This document shows, piece by piece, positions 16,278 through 24,668 of a stretch of 64,000 bases of DNA. The DNA is taken from contig NZ_CP154879.1 of the NCBI RefSeq assembly GCF_039614765.1, positions 744,001 to 808,000 of the forward strand. Reading direction: 5' to 3'. Below the pieces are notes generated by a model, which was given only the letters and a program-made list of their open reading frames with translations, was not told where the DNA came from and did not search any database. The first letter of the stretch is position 1. Every line of letters starts with the position of its first letter. Origin of the DNA: Castellaniella sp. MT123. Lineage in GTDB: Bacteria; Pseudomonadota; Gammaproteobacteria; Burkholderiales; Burkholderiaceae_B. The translations under genes and the position numbers were made by a program.

Positions 16278-17294
16278 ATGACTAGCTTGTTCGATCCGTT
16301 GCAACTGGGGGATGTGCCACTGCGCAACCGCATCGTCATGTCGCCTTCCGCCTGCCTGCGTCCGGCGCCGGGACGCATCCCGAGTGATGCGCTGAGGGCC
16401 TATTATGCCCAGCGGGCCTCCGCCGGCCTGATCGTGACCGAGTCGGCTTCCGTGTCTCCGCTGGGGGCGGGATATCCCGATACACCCGGCATCTGGAATT
16501 CCGATCAGGCTCAGGGCTGGCGCCGGATCACCGAGGCCGTCCATGATCGGGGCGGCCGGATCTTTCTGCGCCTCTGGCATGCCGGCCGGGTATCCAATCC
16601 CGAATTCCTGTCCGGCGAGATGCCGGTGGCCCCTAGCGCGATCGCCTGCGCGGTTCCGGTATCGTCCGATCGAACGGATACGCCGGATTACGTGGTGCCG
16701 CGCAGCTTGCATCCCGACGAGATCCTCCGGATCGTGGCCGATTTCGATCAGGCGGCGCGGTATGCCCGGCTGGCCGGGTTCGACGGGGTGGAAGTCCATG
16801 CCGGGGACGGCTATCTGATAGACCAGTTCCTGCACGATGGTTCGAACTGCCGGCGGGACGAGTATGGGGGTAGCGTGGACAACCGCAGCCGGTTCCTGCT
16901 GGAAATCGTCGATGTCTGCATCGGTGTCTGGGGTTCGGGGCGCGTCGGCGTGCATCTGTCGCCGCGCGGCGATCGGCATGACATGCGGGATTCGGATCCG
17001 GCCACCCTGTACCGGCATGTTGCCCAGGAATTGGACAAGCGCCGCCTGGCGTTCATCTGCGTGCGCGAACATGCGGGCGCCGACGCGCTGACCCCCGTGA
17101 TCCGGCAGGCGTTTTCCGGTGCGCTGATCCTCAATGAAGGCTATGACGCCGAGTCCGCGCGGCAGGCGATCGAAACAGGGTGCGGCGAGGCCGTGGCATT
17201 TGGCAAGGCCTTCGTCAGCAACCCGGATCTGGTGCAGCGGCTGGAAGCCGGCCTGCCCCTGCGGCCCGACATCGAGATGATACCGGTGGTCTGA
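16278..17294 (+). CDS. Old Yellow Enzyme family oxidoreductase, atypical active site
   Basis: A 338-residue FMN-dependent TIM-barrel protein, NemA-like along its whole length: FDPLQLGDVPLRNRIVM, LRLWHAGRVSNPEFLSGEMPVAPSA, FDGVEVHAGDGYLIDQFLHDGSN, DEYGGSVDNR and AFGKAFVSNPDL. Such enzymes reduce activated C=C bonds or nitro groups with NAD(P)H. Two key positions differ from classical members. The flavin-contacting Thr/Cys after 'MSP-' is Ala25, and the ligand-binding His/Asn of H-x-x-[HN]GY is Asp177, while His174 is kept. It is also shorter than NemA (about 365). Activity may therefore be altered. Confidence 0.8.
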   Translation: MTSLFDPLQLGDVPLRNRIVMSPSACLRPAPGRIPSDALRAYYAQRASAGLIVTESASVSPLGAGYPDTPGIWNSDQAQGWRRITEAVHDRGGRIFLRLWHAGRVSNPEFLSGEMPVAPSAIACAVPVSSDRTDTPDYVVPRSLHPDEILRIVADFDQAARYARLAGFDGVEVHAGDGYLIDQFLHDGSNCRRDEYGGSVDNRSRFLLEIVDVCIGVWGSGRVGVHLSPRGDRHDMRDSDPATLYRHVAQELDKRRLAFICVREHAGADALTPVIRQAFSGALILNEGYDAESARQAIETGCGEAVAFGKAFVSNPDLVQRLEAGLPLRPDIEMIPVV

Positions 17295-17333
17295 GCGACG
17301 CTAGTGCAAGGGTGGCCGACCCGGGGATCGGTG

Positions 17334-17822
17334 TCAGCATCGCTTCGGGTCGTGAGTCAGCCAGCCAGCCAGGCGGGCCTTGACCTGGGCGGAAACGGCG
17401 GCCATGTCGGCTCGGCCGGCCAGCGCGGGTTTCAACTGGCCCATGATGGCACCCATGGCCGCGCCGCCCTGCAACCCCTTGGACTGCGCCTGCGCGATGG
17501 CGGTGTCGATGGCGGCCGCGATTTCCTCGGGGCTGGCGCCCTGGGGCAGGAATTCCTTCAGAATTTCCAGTTCCGCGCGTTCCTGGGCGGCACTTTCCGC
17601 ACGGCCGGCCGATTCGAAGGCGGTGATCGATTCACGGCGCTGCTTGGCCTGTTTTTCGATGATGGCGATGATCATCGCATCGTCGGGCTCGATGCGTTCG
17701 TCGACCATCTTTTGCTTGATGGCCGCCTGCAGCAGGCGCAGGGTGCCCAGGCGGGTGCTGTCGTGCGCGCGCATGGCCGCCTTGACGGCGTCGGAAATCA
17801 GGCTGGCAAGGCCGGTGCTCAT
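17334..17822 (-). CDS. GatB/YqeY domain protein
   Basis: A 162-residue YqeY-type protein matching the family over its full length: ISDAVKAAMRAHDSTRLGTLRLLQAAIKQ, a charged middle helix with EKQAKQRRESITAFESAGR, then ELEILKEFLPQGASPEEI and the C-terminal helical domain GAAMGAIMGQLKPALAGRADM. It resembles the tRNA-binding tail of GatB. Its cellular role is uncertain (possible tRNA-dependent amidotransferase accessory). It lies 33 nt downstream of the NRDE gene on the same strand. In many bacteria yqeY sits near rpsU/dnaG, which is not the case here. Confidence 0.9.
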   Translation of the reverse strand: MSTGLASLISDAVKAAMRAHDSTRLGTLRLLQAAIKQKMVDERIEPDDAMIIAIIEKQAKQRRESITAFESAGRAESAAQERAELEILKEFLPQGASPEEIAAAIDTAIAQAQSKGLQGGAAMGAIMGQLKPALAGRADMAAVSAQVKARLAGWLTHDPKRC

Positions 17823-17855
17823 GGATGTGTCCTGTCGAATTGGGAAAGCCGTATT

Positions 17856-18683
17856 TTAACGCGCGGACTCGGATTCGGCCCCGGACGGGCAGGGGGCGGA
17901 GGGCAGTCCAGCCATGGTCGGCACGCGCCAGTCTTGTCGGCCGGTCGGCAAACCGGCCGCATCGTAGCTGAGTTCCGAAAACAGCGCGTGGCCGTCCGCT
18001 CCGGCCACGATGATGGTGGAGCAACGGGTGCCGTAGTCCGGACTGATGATGAAGGGGCTGCTCAGCAACTGCTCGCGCGCCAGGGAAAGCCCGGTTTCTG
18101 GCAGATCCCGGGTATCGGCCTGGGTGGTGTCGTGCAGCAGAGCGAACACCTGTTCGGGATCCTGCACCCATTGATCGGCGGGCAGCGTATCCAGCGTCGC
18201 CCGTAGCCGCCTGGCTTTGGGCCAGGGGGTGTCCAGCAGATGGTTCGACAGGACGTAGTTGCCCTGTCTCAACCGGCGGGGCGCTCCGGCGGGATCGCGG
18301 TTGCACAGGTACCAGACGTCGCCGGGAGCGCCCACGATCAGATTGAATCCCGCCCAGTCGCCCGCGTGACGGGCGATCGCCCGGACGTGGTCGGCGGCGC
18401 TATCCGTGCCCAGCAGGTAGTCGCGCACCAGGACGCCGCGCGACGGTGCGCCGGACGGAACCGGCAGACCGGGTTCCCGATAGTTGGTCAGCAGAGCGAA
18501 GCGCCCCCCCGCCGTCCAGCCCAGCCAGGTACCCCCCGCCGTCAGATCGCGTCCGGCAATGACGCCTGGGCGCTCAGGCCAGGGGCCGGCAGCCATCGTG
18601 GGCCGGACATGGAACTCGTCCCGATTGGCGGCGATCCGCAGAGGCCAGTCCGGGTGGCCGATCGAGAGGTAGGCGATACACAT
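17856..18683 (-). CDS. NRDE/TANGO2-family protein
   Basis: A 275-residue protein that begins MCIAYLSIGHPDWPLRIAANRDEFHVRPT: the N-terminal Cys2 and the Asn-Arg-Asp-Glu box that names the family. Later segments GGTWLGWTAGGRFALLTNYREPG and LSNHLLDTPWPKARRLRATL are also diagnostic. The family (TANGO2 in eukaryotes) has an Ntn-hydrolase-like fold and has been linked to haem handling in animals; the bacterial function is unclear. It is divergent from the FlhE-like gene, with only 21 nt between start codons. Confidence 0.88.
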   Translation of the reverse strand: MCIAYLSIGHPDWPLRIAANRDEFHVRPTMAAGPWPERPGVIAGRDLTAGGTWLGWTAGGRFALLTNYREPGLPVPSGAPSRGVLVRDYLLGTDSAADHVRAIARHAGDWAGFNLIVGAPGDVWYLCNRDPAGAPRRLRQGNYVLSNHLLDTPWPKARRLRATLDTLPADQWVQDPEQVFALLHDTTQADTRDLPETGLSLAREQLLSSPFIISPDYGTRCSTIIVAGADGHALFSELSYDAAGLPTGRQDWRVPTMAGLPSAPCPSGAESESAR

Positions 18684-18704
18684 GACTCACAATATACTCG
18701 CCCC

Positions 18705-19175
18705 ATGGAAAAGACTGGAACGCATCATCGCGCCCTGGCGCACGGCATCGGGCTGCTGGCCGTATGCCTCGCGGGCTGGCTGTCCTGCGCCGCGGCATGG
18801 GCGGCGGATCCCGCCTGGACGCGCGACCGGACCAGCACGGGCCTGCAGTCCACCAACCGCGCAGTGGTGGTTGAGTATCAGCCCGGCGCGACGGATCCGC
18901 CGGTTCCTGGTGATGCTCGAATCACTCGCGTCCATGCGTCCAGGGCTTATGACAGCCCGGCACAAGTCTTGACGGATCTGTGCTGGGGATCGGAACGTGG
19001 CCCCTGCGTGCGGCTCAATGGCACGCAGCTGAATACCGGGGCCTTCGATGGCCGGTTGGCGGCGGGCCCCATGCTGCTGGTGCACCGGGTGGTCCGGTGG
19101 GCAGGCGGCACACCGCCGCTCTTCATCCGGGGAACGGTGACGGTCTGGTATGCCACCGGCCGGTCCCTACGGTGA
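18705..19175 (+). CDS. FlhE-like secreted protein, no flagellar context
   Basis: A 156-residue exported protein with a signal peptide (LLAVCLAGWLSCAAAWAAD). The mature part follows the FlhE pattern: 'ITRV' strand, VLTDLCWGSERGPCVRLNG with two cysteines, TGAFDGRLAAGPMLLVHRV and a final TVTVWY strand. FlhE in enterobacteria is a periplasmic protein affecting flagellar assembly and proton leakage. Here no flagellar gene lies nearby. The start at 18705 is chosen for the signal peptide; the frame upstream is only antisense to the NRDE gene. The family assignment rests on a pattern match by eye. Confidence 0.5.
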   Translation: MEKTGTHHRALAHGIGLLAVCLAGWLSCAAAWAADPAWTRDRTSTGLQSTNRAVVVEYQPGATDPPVPGDARITRVHASRAYDSPAQVLTDLCWGSERGPCVRLNGTQLNTGAFDGRLAAGPMLLVHRVVRWAGGTPPLFIRGTVTVWYATGRSLR

Positions 19176-19280
19176 TCCGCGTATCGGACCTCAGTTATAC
19201 TATCAGGCTTATCTAATTCAAAGGCTTGCGTCACCGCGCCTGGTGGGGCGTCAGGCGGATTGCTCATTTCACAGAACATC

Positions 19281-19793
19281 ATGCAAAAAACCAGTTACAG
19301 CTACGAAGAACTGCTGACATGCGGGCGTGCGGAACTCTTTGGTCCTGGCAATGCCCAGTTGCCGCTGCCTCCCATGCTGATGTTCGATCGGATCGTGCAC
19401 ATCGATGATCGTGGCGGGTCTCACGACAAGGGCGAGATCATCGCCGAACTCGATATCCGTCCCGACCTGTGGTTTTTCAATTGCCACTTTCAGGGCGACC
19501 CGGTCATGCCGGGATGTCTGGGTCTGGACGCCATGTGGCAGCTGGTCGGGTTTTTTCTGGGCTGCTGCGGTGGCCAGGGGCGCGGCCGTGCGCTGGGCGT
19601 GGGCGAGGTCAAGTTCACGGGGCAGGTCTTGCCGACCGCCCAAAAGGTGCGCTATCACATCAATATGAAGCGCGTGATGATGCGCAAGCTCGTCATGGGG
19701 TTTGCCGATGCGCGCATGGAAGTCGACGGCCATGAAATCTATGTGGCCCATGACCTGCGGGTGGGGCTGTTCACTCGTACGGACAATTTCTAG
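19281..19793 (+). CDS. fabA: 3-hydroxydecanoyl-ACP dehydratase/isomerase
   Basis: A 170-residue FabA from the ATG at 19281 ([12 protein letters not shown]), aligned with E. coli FabA over its whole length: [62 protein letters not shown]. Catalytic His69 and Asp83 are present. It dehydrates 3-hydroxydecanoyl-ACP and isomerises the trans-2 to the cis-3 double bond, the branch point of anaerobic unsaturated fatty-acid synthesis. It lies 11 nt before fabB, an operon seen in FabA-FabB organisms. Confidence 0.97.
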   Translation: MQKTSYSYEELLTCGRAELFGPGNAQLPLPPMLMFDRIVHIDDRGGSHDKGEIIAELDIRPDLWFFNCHFQGDPVMPGCLGLDAMWQLVGFFLGCCGGQGRGRALGVGEVKFTGQVLPTAQKVRYHINMKRVMMRKLVMGFADARMEVDGHEIYVAHDLRVGLFTRTDNF

Positions 19794-19804
19794 GAGGCTC
19801 GATT

Positions 19805-21022
19805 ATGCGTCGTGTGGTCGTCACCGGCATGGGCATTGTGTCCAGCCTGGGCAATAACCAGTCCGAGGTGCTCGACAGCCTGCGTGCGGGTCGTTCGGGC
19901 ATCACGTTTCAACCCGAATACGCTGAACAGGGTCTACGTTCGCATGTGGCGGGGTCCGTGCATCTGGACGCGCTGGAAAAGATCGATCGCAAGCTCAGCC
20001 GCTTCATGGCCAACGGTCATGCCTATGCGTGGCTGGCGATGCAGGAAGCCATTCAGGATGCCGGCCTCACATCGGATCTGGTGTCCAACCCGCGCACCGG
20101 CCTGATCGTTGGCGCCGGCGGCGCGTCGCATTCCTCGATCAATGACGGTATCCAGACCCTGCATGAAAAGGGCGTGCGCCGGGTGGGGCCCTACATGGTG
20201 ACCAAAGCCATGGCCAGCGGCGTGTCCGCCTGCCTGGCCACCGGCGCCCAGATCAAGGGCGTGAACTACTCCATCAGTTCGGCGTGCTCCACCAGCGCGC
20301 ACTGTATCGGCAATGCCGTCGAGCAGATCCAGCTCGGCAAACAGGACATCGTGTTTGCCGGCGGGGCCGAGGAAGAGCACTGGTCCCTGTCCTTCATGTT
20401 CGACGCGATGGGCGCGCTGTCCACGCGCTACAATGACACCCCGGAACGCGCTTCCCGCACTTACGATGCCAACCGTGATGGTTTCGTCATTTCCGGCGGC
20501 GGCGGGATCCTGGTGGTCGAGGAATACGAACACGCCAAGGCGCGCGGCGCCAACATCCTGGCGGAAATCGTCGGCTATGGCGCCACCTCGGACGGCTACG
20601 ACATGGTTGCGCCCTCGGGCGAAGGCGCTGAACGCTGCATGCGTCAGGCGCTGGCCGATGTCCGCACCCACATCGATTACATCAATACCCATGGCACCAG
20701 TACGCCGGTGGGCGACGTCAAGGAACTCGAAGCCATCCGGGCCGTTTTCGGTGACAACCTGCCCTGGATCGCCTCGACCAAATCGCTCTCGGGTCATGCG
20801 CTGGGCGCGGCCGGCGTCAACGAGGCCATCTACACCCTGCTGATGATGAAACATGGTTTCGTGGCGGCTTCCGCCAATATCGAAACGCTCGATCCAGCGG
20901 CCGAAGGCATGAATATCCTGCTTGAACCCCTGGCCAAGGCCGACATCCAGACGGCGTTGTCGAACAGCTTCGGGTTCGGCGGCACGAACGCCACGCTGGT
21001 GTTTTCCCGCGCGACCCTCTGA
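19805..21022 (+). CDS. fabB: 3-oxoacyl-ACP synthase I
   Basis: A 405-residue beta-ketoacyl-ACP synthase of the FabB subtype. The nucleophile Cys161 lies in [12 protein letters not shown], with catalytic His residues in [11 protein letters not shown] and [12 protein letters not shown]. FabB-type features include [21 protein letters not shown] and [18 protein letters not shown]. It elongates the cis-3-decenoyl-ACP made by FabA. The coupling with fabA is typical. A strong hairpin follows the stop, where a convergent gene also ends. Confidence 0.97.
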   Translation: MRRVVVTGMGIVSSLGNNQSEVLDSLRAGRSGITFQPEYAEQGLRSHVAGSVHLDALEKIDRKLSRFMANGHAYAWLAMQEAIQDAGLTSDLVSNPRTGLIVGAGGASHSSINDGIQTLHEKGVRRVGPYMVTKAMASGVSACLATGAQIKGVNYSISSACSTSAHCIGNAVEQIQLGKQDIVFAGGAEEEHWSLSFMFDAMGALSTRYNDTPERASRTYDANRDGFVISGGGGILVVEEYEHAKARGANILAEIVGYGATSDGYDMVAPSGEGAERCMRQALADVRTHIDYINTHGTSTPVGDVKELEAIRAVFGDNLPWIASTKSLSGHALGAAGVNEAIYTLLMMKHGFVAASANIETLDPAAEGMNILLEPLAKADIQTALSNSFGFGGTNATLVFSRATL

Positions 21023-21080
21023 TTCGCCGGCACCGGGGGCTTTCGCCTGGACGGGTACCAGGCGTCCCCCAAGTTTTTAA

Positions 21081-21120
21081 ACATCGGCCTGCCGCCACCA
21101 ACGGCAGACCGATGTCGTTT
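21081..21120. terminator. Bidirectional terminator between fabB and MFS gene
   Basis: ACATCGGCCTGCCG (21081-21094) pairs with CGGCAGACCGATGT (21102-21115) with one G-T-type mismatch, leaving a short loop. T runs flank it: CGTTT on the + side and, read on the - strand, TTTAAAAACT. It separates convergent fabB and the CynX-like gene. Confidence 0.7.
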
Positions 21121-21142
21121 CCGTCCGCCTCGGACGCCCGCC

Positions 21143-22366
21143 TCAGGCGGCAGCCGGTTTCGGGGATTCGGGGATGGATCTGGCCTGAACCAGCGCGTTG
21201 CGTCCCGCTTGCCACCCAGCCAGCGCGGTGCACAGACCCAGAGCGCCCAGCAGGCCTGCGGCAGCCTGGAAGCCTCCTGTCCAGGCGTACAGCACGCCGA
21301 TCAGTAACGGGCCGCTGGCCGCCAGCACGTATCCCGTGGCCTGGGCCATGCTGGACAGATGGGCGGCCACGTGCGCATCGTGTGATCGCAGCACGATCAG
21401 CATCAGTGCCAGCGCGAACAGACCGCCCTGACCGATGCCCTGGATGACGGCCAGGGGCCAGATGGCCCAACGCGGACCCAGCACCATCCCGATCAGGGCA
21501 AAAGTGGCGACCACGGTCAGGCCGACCGCCAGCCCCCGCTGGTCGCGCCATCTGGAGGCCAGCAGCGGGGTCAGCAGGCAGGACGCGACCTGCAGCAGGA
21601 TCGAAACCGAAGTCACCAGCCCGGCTTCGGTGCCGCTCAGCCCCCGGTCGCGCAATATGGGCGCCATCCAGCCCAGCACACAGTAAGCCAGGGCGGATTG
21701 CAGCCCCATGAACAGGGTCACGGCCCAAGCCAGCCGGTCGCGCCGCAGCCCTTGGACGGGCAGGATATGGCGGCCGTTCGTATGGTGAGATCCCGCCCGC
21801 CAGGCCACGGGCGACCAGGCGAACAGCGCCAGGATTCCGGGTACGGCCCAGATCGCCAGGCTCAGCGTCCACTGATCACCGAGCTTGTGCATCAGGGGCA
21901 GGGTGGTGGCGGCCGCCAGCGCCGCGCCGCCCACGAGGCTCATGGTGTAGAGGCCGGTCATCAGGGCAGCGCGGTCGGCGAAGTCGCGTTTGACCAGGCT
22001 GGGCAGGAGCACGTTGCCCAGGGCAATGCCGGCGCCCGCCAGCGCCGTCCCCAGAAATAGCCCCACGGCGTCGAAGGCGCCGCGCAAGGCGGTGCCGGTG
22101 GTGATGAGCAGCAGGACCAGCAACAGTGTGCGCTCGATGCCGATGCGCTGGGCGCAGCGTGGCGCGAACGGTGCAAAGATCCCCATGCACAGGACGGGCA
22201 GTGTGGTCAGATAGCCGCTTGCCGCCGCGCTGAGTCCTAATCCTCGGCTGATATCCGGCAGCAGCACCGCCGTACTGGGAAAGAGGGGGCGAAGATTGGC
22301 GGCCAGCAGCAACAGGCTGGCTGCCGTCAGCCAGCGGCCCCAGGTGCTGACGCGCGCGCCGCTCAT
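21143..22366 (-). CDS. CynX/NimT-type MFS transporter
   Basis: A 407-residue, 12-helix major facilitator of the CynX/NimT/YeaN group. The N-terminus has the group's NLRPLFPSTAVLLPDISRGLGLS lead; other motifs are LPSLVKRDFADRAALMTGLYTMSL and GLQSALAYCVLGWMAPILRDRGLSGTEAGL. Members export cyanate-like anions, 2-nitroimidazole or other small compounds. The start at 22366 overlaps the stop of the upstream MFS gene by 4 nt, so the two exporters are co-translated. The substrate is unknown. Confidence 0.85.
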   Translation of the reverse strand: MSGARVSTWGRWLTAASLLLLAANLRPLFPSTAVLLPDISRGLGLSAAASGYLTTLPVLCMGIFAPFAPRCAQRIGIERTLLLVLLLITTGTALRGAFDAVGLFLGTALAGAGIALGNVLLPSLVKRDFADRAALMTGLYTMSLVGGAALAAATTLPLMHKLGDQWTLSLAIWAVPGILALFAWSPVAWRAGSHHTNGRHILPVQGLRRDRLAWAVTLFMGLQSALAYCVLGWMAPILRDRGLSGTEAGLVTSVSILLQVASCLLTPLLASRWRDQRGLAVGLTVVATFALIGMVLGPRWAIWPLAVIQGIGQGGLFALALMLIVLRSHDAHVAAHLSSMAQATGYVLAASGPLLIGVLYAWTGGFQAAAGLLGALGLCTALAGWQAGRNALVQARSIPESPKPAAA

Positions 22367-23598
22367 GCGCGACCGCGCCGCATGTCGGGCAGGAAGAAGG
22401 CAGTGATTCCCAGCAGTGGCAGGAAGGCGCACACGTGGTAGACAAAAGAGATGCTGGTCGCGTCGGCCAACCTGCCCAGCGCCGCAGCGCCGATGCCGCC
22501 CATGCCGAAGGCCAGGCCAAAGAAAAGCCCCGAGACAGTGCCTGTCTTGCCCGGCATGAGTTCCTGGGCATAGACGAGGATCGCCGGAAAGGCCGAGGCA
22601 ATCATGACGCCGGCGCAAAACACCAGGATCAGCGTCCATTGCAGATTGACGTAAGGAAGCGCCAGGGAAAAGGGCGCCGTCCCCAGGATCGATCCCCAGA
22701 TGACGCGCTTGCGGCCGATATGGTCGCCCACCGGCCCGCCCACCAGGGTCCCGGTGGCCACGCCCACCAGGAAGACAAACAGGGAATACTGCGCCTGCTG
22801 GATTTCCAGGCCGAAACGGTCAATCAGGAAGAATGTGAAGTAGCTGGTGATCCCGGACAGGTAGAAGTACTTGCTGAAGATCAGCAGCAGCAGGATGGAG
22901 ACCGCCCCCCGGACCTGGCGCGGGGACAGCCCGTTGTCGGTCTTGCGCAGGGAACTGCGCCCCCGGCTGCCGGTCAGATTGGCGGCATACCAGCGGCTTA
23001 CCCCAAATAGAATGCAGATCCCCACGAGGGCTGCCAACGAGATCCAGGCCACACTGCCCTGGCCTCGGGGTACGATCAGCAGCGCGGCAAGCAGTGGCCC
23101 GATCGAGGAGCCGATGTTGCCACCGACCTGAAAGATCGACTGCGCCAGGCCATGGTGTCCGGCCGAAGCCATGCGGGCCACGCGCGAGGATTCCGGGTGA
23201 AAGACCGACGATCCCGCCCCCACCAGCGTCGCTGCCAGCACCACGAGTGGAAAATTCCAGGCCTGGGAGAGCAACAACAAGCCACAGCAGGTGAATCCCA
23301 TACCAACGGGCAGCGAATAGGGCAGCGGACGGCGGTCCGTGAAACGCCCGACGAAGGGTTGCAACAGCGAGGAGGAAAACTGGAAGGCCAGGGTGATGAT
23401 CCCGACCTGGGCGAAGCTGAGGTCGAAGCGCCCCTGCAGCACGGGATAGATCGCGAGCAGCACCGACTGCATCATGTCGTTGAGCAGGTGGGTCACGCTG
23501 ATGGCACCCAGCACCGGAAATGCAATACCGGGCTGTGGCTGGGCGGGTTCGGGCTGGATGAGAGGAACAGCGGAGGCTGGCGCGAACGAATTTTTCAT
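22363..23598 (-). CDS. Fosmidomycin-resistance-type MFS exporter
   Basis: A 411-residue MFS protein of the Fsr family: ISVTHLLNDMMQSVLLAIYPVLQGRFDLSFAQVGIITLAFQ, QPFVGRFTDRRPLPYSLPVGM and VGAGSSVFHPESSRVARMASAG, all diagnostic. Fsr exports fosmidomycin and perhaps related phosphonates or other toxic compounds. The start at 23598 is chosen as the first Met before the homologous region; a second Met lies 17 codons upstream. It is coupled to the CynX-like gene and divergent from the urea transporter gene, 150 nt away. Confidence 0.85.
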   Translation of the reverse strand: MKNSFAPASAVPLIQPEPAQPQPGIAFPVLGAISVTHLLNDMMQSVLLAIYPVLQGRFDLSFAQVGIITLAFQFSSSLLQPFVGRFTDRRPLPYSLPVGMGFTCCGLLLLSQAWNFPLVVLAATLVGAGSSVFHPESSRVARMASAGHHGLAQSIFQVGGNIGSSIGPLLAALLIVPRGQGSVAWISLAALVGICILFGVSRWYAANLTGSRGRSSLRKTDNGLSPRQVRGAVSILLLLIFSKYFYLSGITSYFTFFLIDRFGLEIQQAQYSLFVFLVGVATGTLVGGPVGDHIGRKRVIWGSILGTAPFSLALPYVNLQWTLILVFCAGVMIASAFPAILVYAQELMPGKTGTVSGLFFGLAFGMGGIGAAALGRLADATSISFVYHVCAFLPLLGITAFFLPDMRRGRA

Positions 23599-23748
23599 GA
23601 GGGATCCGGATGGCGCGGAAATTCGGCGGCTTTGCACCAGATGTTTCATTGTACGCTGTGTTCCGTATAGGCTTTATGCGCCGCCTCGTCACAATGACAG
23701 CTCGCTTGGGAGTACGATCCGGGCATTCCGAACGGCCCTGATGAGTGT

Positions 23749-24621
23749 ATGGTTTGCCTGTCCGATTGCCTGCGTGTTGGCCGCATTTTCCTACGAGGGG
23801 TGGGGCAGGTGTTCCTGCAGCGCAGCGCCTGGGCCGGCATCTGCTTCCTTGGCGCGGTCGCATGGCAGTCCGGCCCGCTGGCGCTGGCCTGCGGGCTGGG
23901 CACCTGGGTGGGTACCCAATGGGGGCTGCGGTATGGCACGCGCGAGGAATGCGAGGACGGTCTGCACGGCTACAACGGCGCGCTGGCGGGCATCGGCGTC
24001 CTGGTGGTCCTGCCGCCCGGACCTCTGGCCTGGGGGCTGGTGGTGGTTTTGGCCTGGCTGGTCACCTGGCTGGCCCAGGTCTGGCGCCGGCACGGGCCGC
24101 TGTCGCCCTATACCGCGCCGTTCATTCTGGCAACCTGGCTTTTGATGATCATCGCATCGGCGGCTGGCTGGCCGGCCCCTGTGGCCGGAACATCGGCGGT
24201 CATGGGTGATGGCCTGATGGCCTGGGCACAAGGGACGTTGCGAGGGGTCGGTCAGGTCATGTTCCTGGATGACCTGGGGGCTGGTGCGCTGTGTATCCTG
24301 GGCCTGTCCCTGTCGAGGCCGGGGGCGGCGCTATGCGCCGTCCTGGCGTCGGCGCTGACACTGTTGGCCGCGTTGGCAGCCGGCTTTCCCGGCGATGCCG
24401 CCTCGCTGGGGCTATACGGCTTCAATGCCGTCCTGACGGCCGAGGCCCTGCGTCAGGCCCTGCCGGGTCGCTGGGGGGCGCTGTGTCTGGGTGTCCTCGC
24501 CAGCCTGGGCCTGATGCGTGGTTTTCAGGTGCTCGAGCTGCCTTCCCTGACTGCCCCGTTCGTCCTGGCGACCCTGCTGGTGCGGCAGTTGTCGCGCACA
24601 CTCAGCTTCTTTAAAGCTTGA
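23749..24621 (+). CDS. Urea transporter (UT family)
   Basis: A 290-residue membrane protein with the internal two-fold repeat of UT-B-type urea channels. Repeat 1 has RGVGQVFLQRSAWAGICFLGA, LHGYNGALAGIG and PYTAPFILATWLL; repeat 2 has RGVGQVMFLDDLGAGALCILG, LYGFNAVLTAEAL and LTAPFVLATLL. The paired PxT/xPF segments line the urea pore. It would let urea cross the inner membrane by facilitated diffusion. No urease gene is in the window. It precedes the ClC channel gene by 47 nt on the same strand. Confidence 0.9.
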   Translation: MVCLSDCLRVGRIFLRGVGQVFLQRSAWAGICFLGAVAWQSGPLALACGLGTWVGTQWGLRYGTREECEDGLHGYNGALAGIGVLVVLPPGPLAWGLVVVLAWLVTWLAQVWRRHGPLSPYTAPFILATWLLMIIASAAGWPAPVAGTSAVMGDGLMAWAQGTLRGVGQVMFLDDLGAGALCILGLSLSRPGAALCAVLASALTLLAALAAGFPGDAASLGLYGFNAVLTAEALRQALPGRWGALCLGVLASLGLMRGFQVLELPSLTAPFVLATLLVRQLSRTLSFFKA

Positions 24622-24668
24622 ATCTCCATAATGACAGGTTTCCCTGATGCCTGGGGCACCTTAGATTC

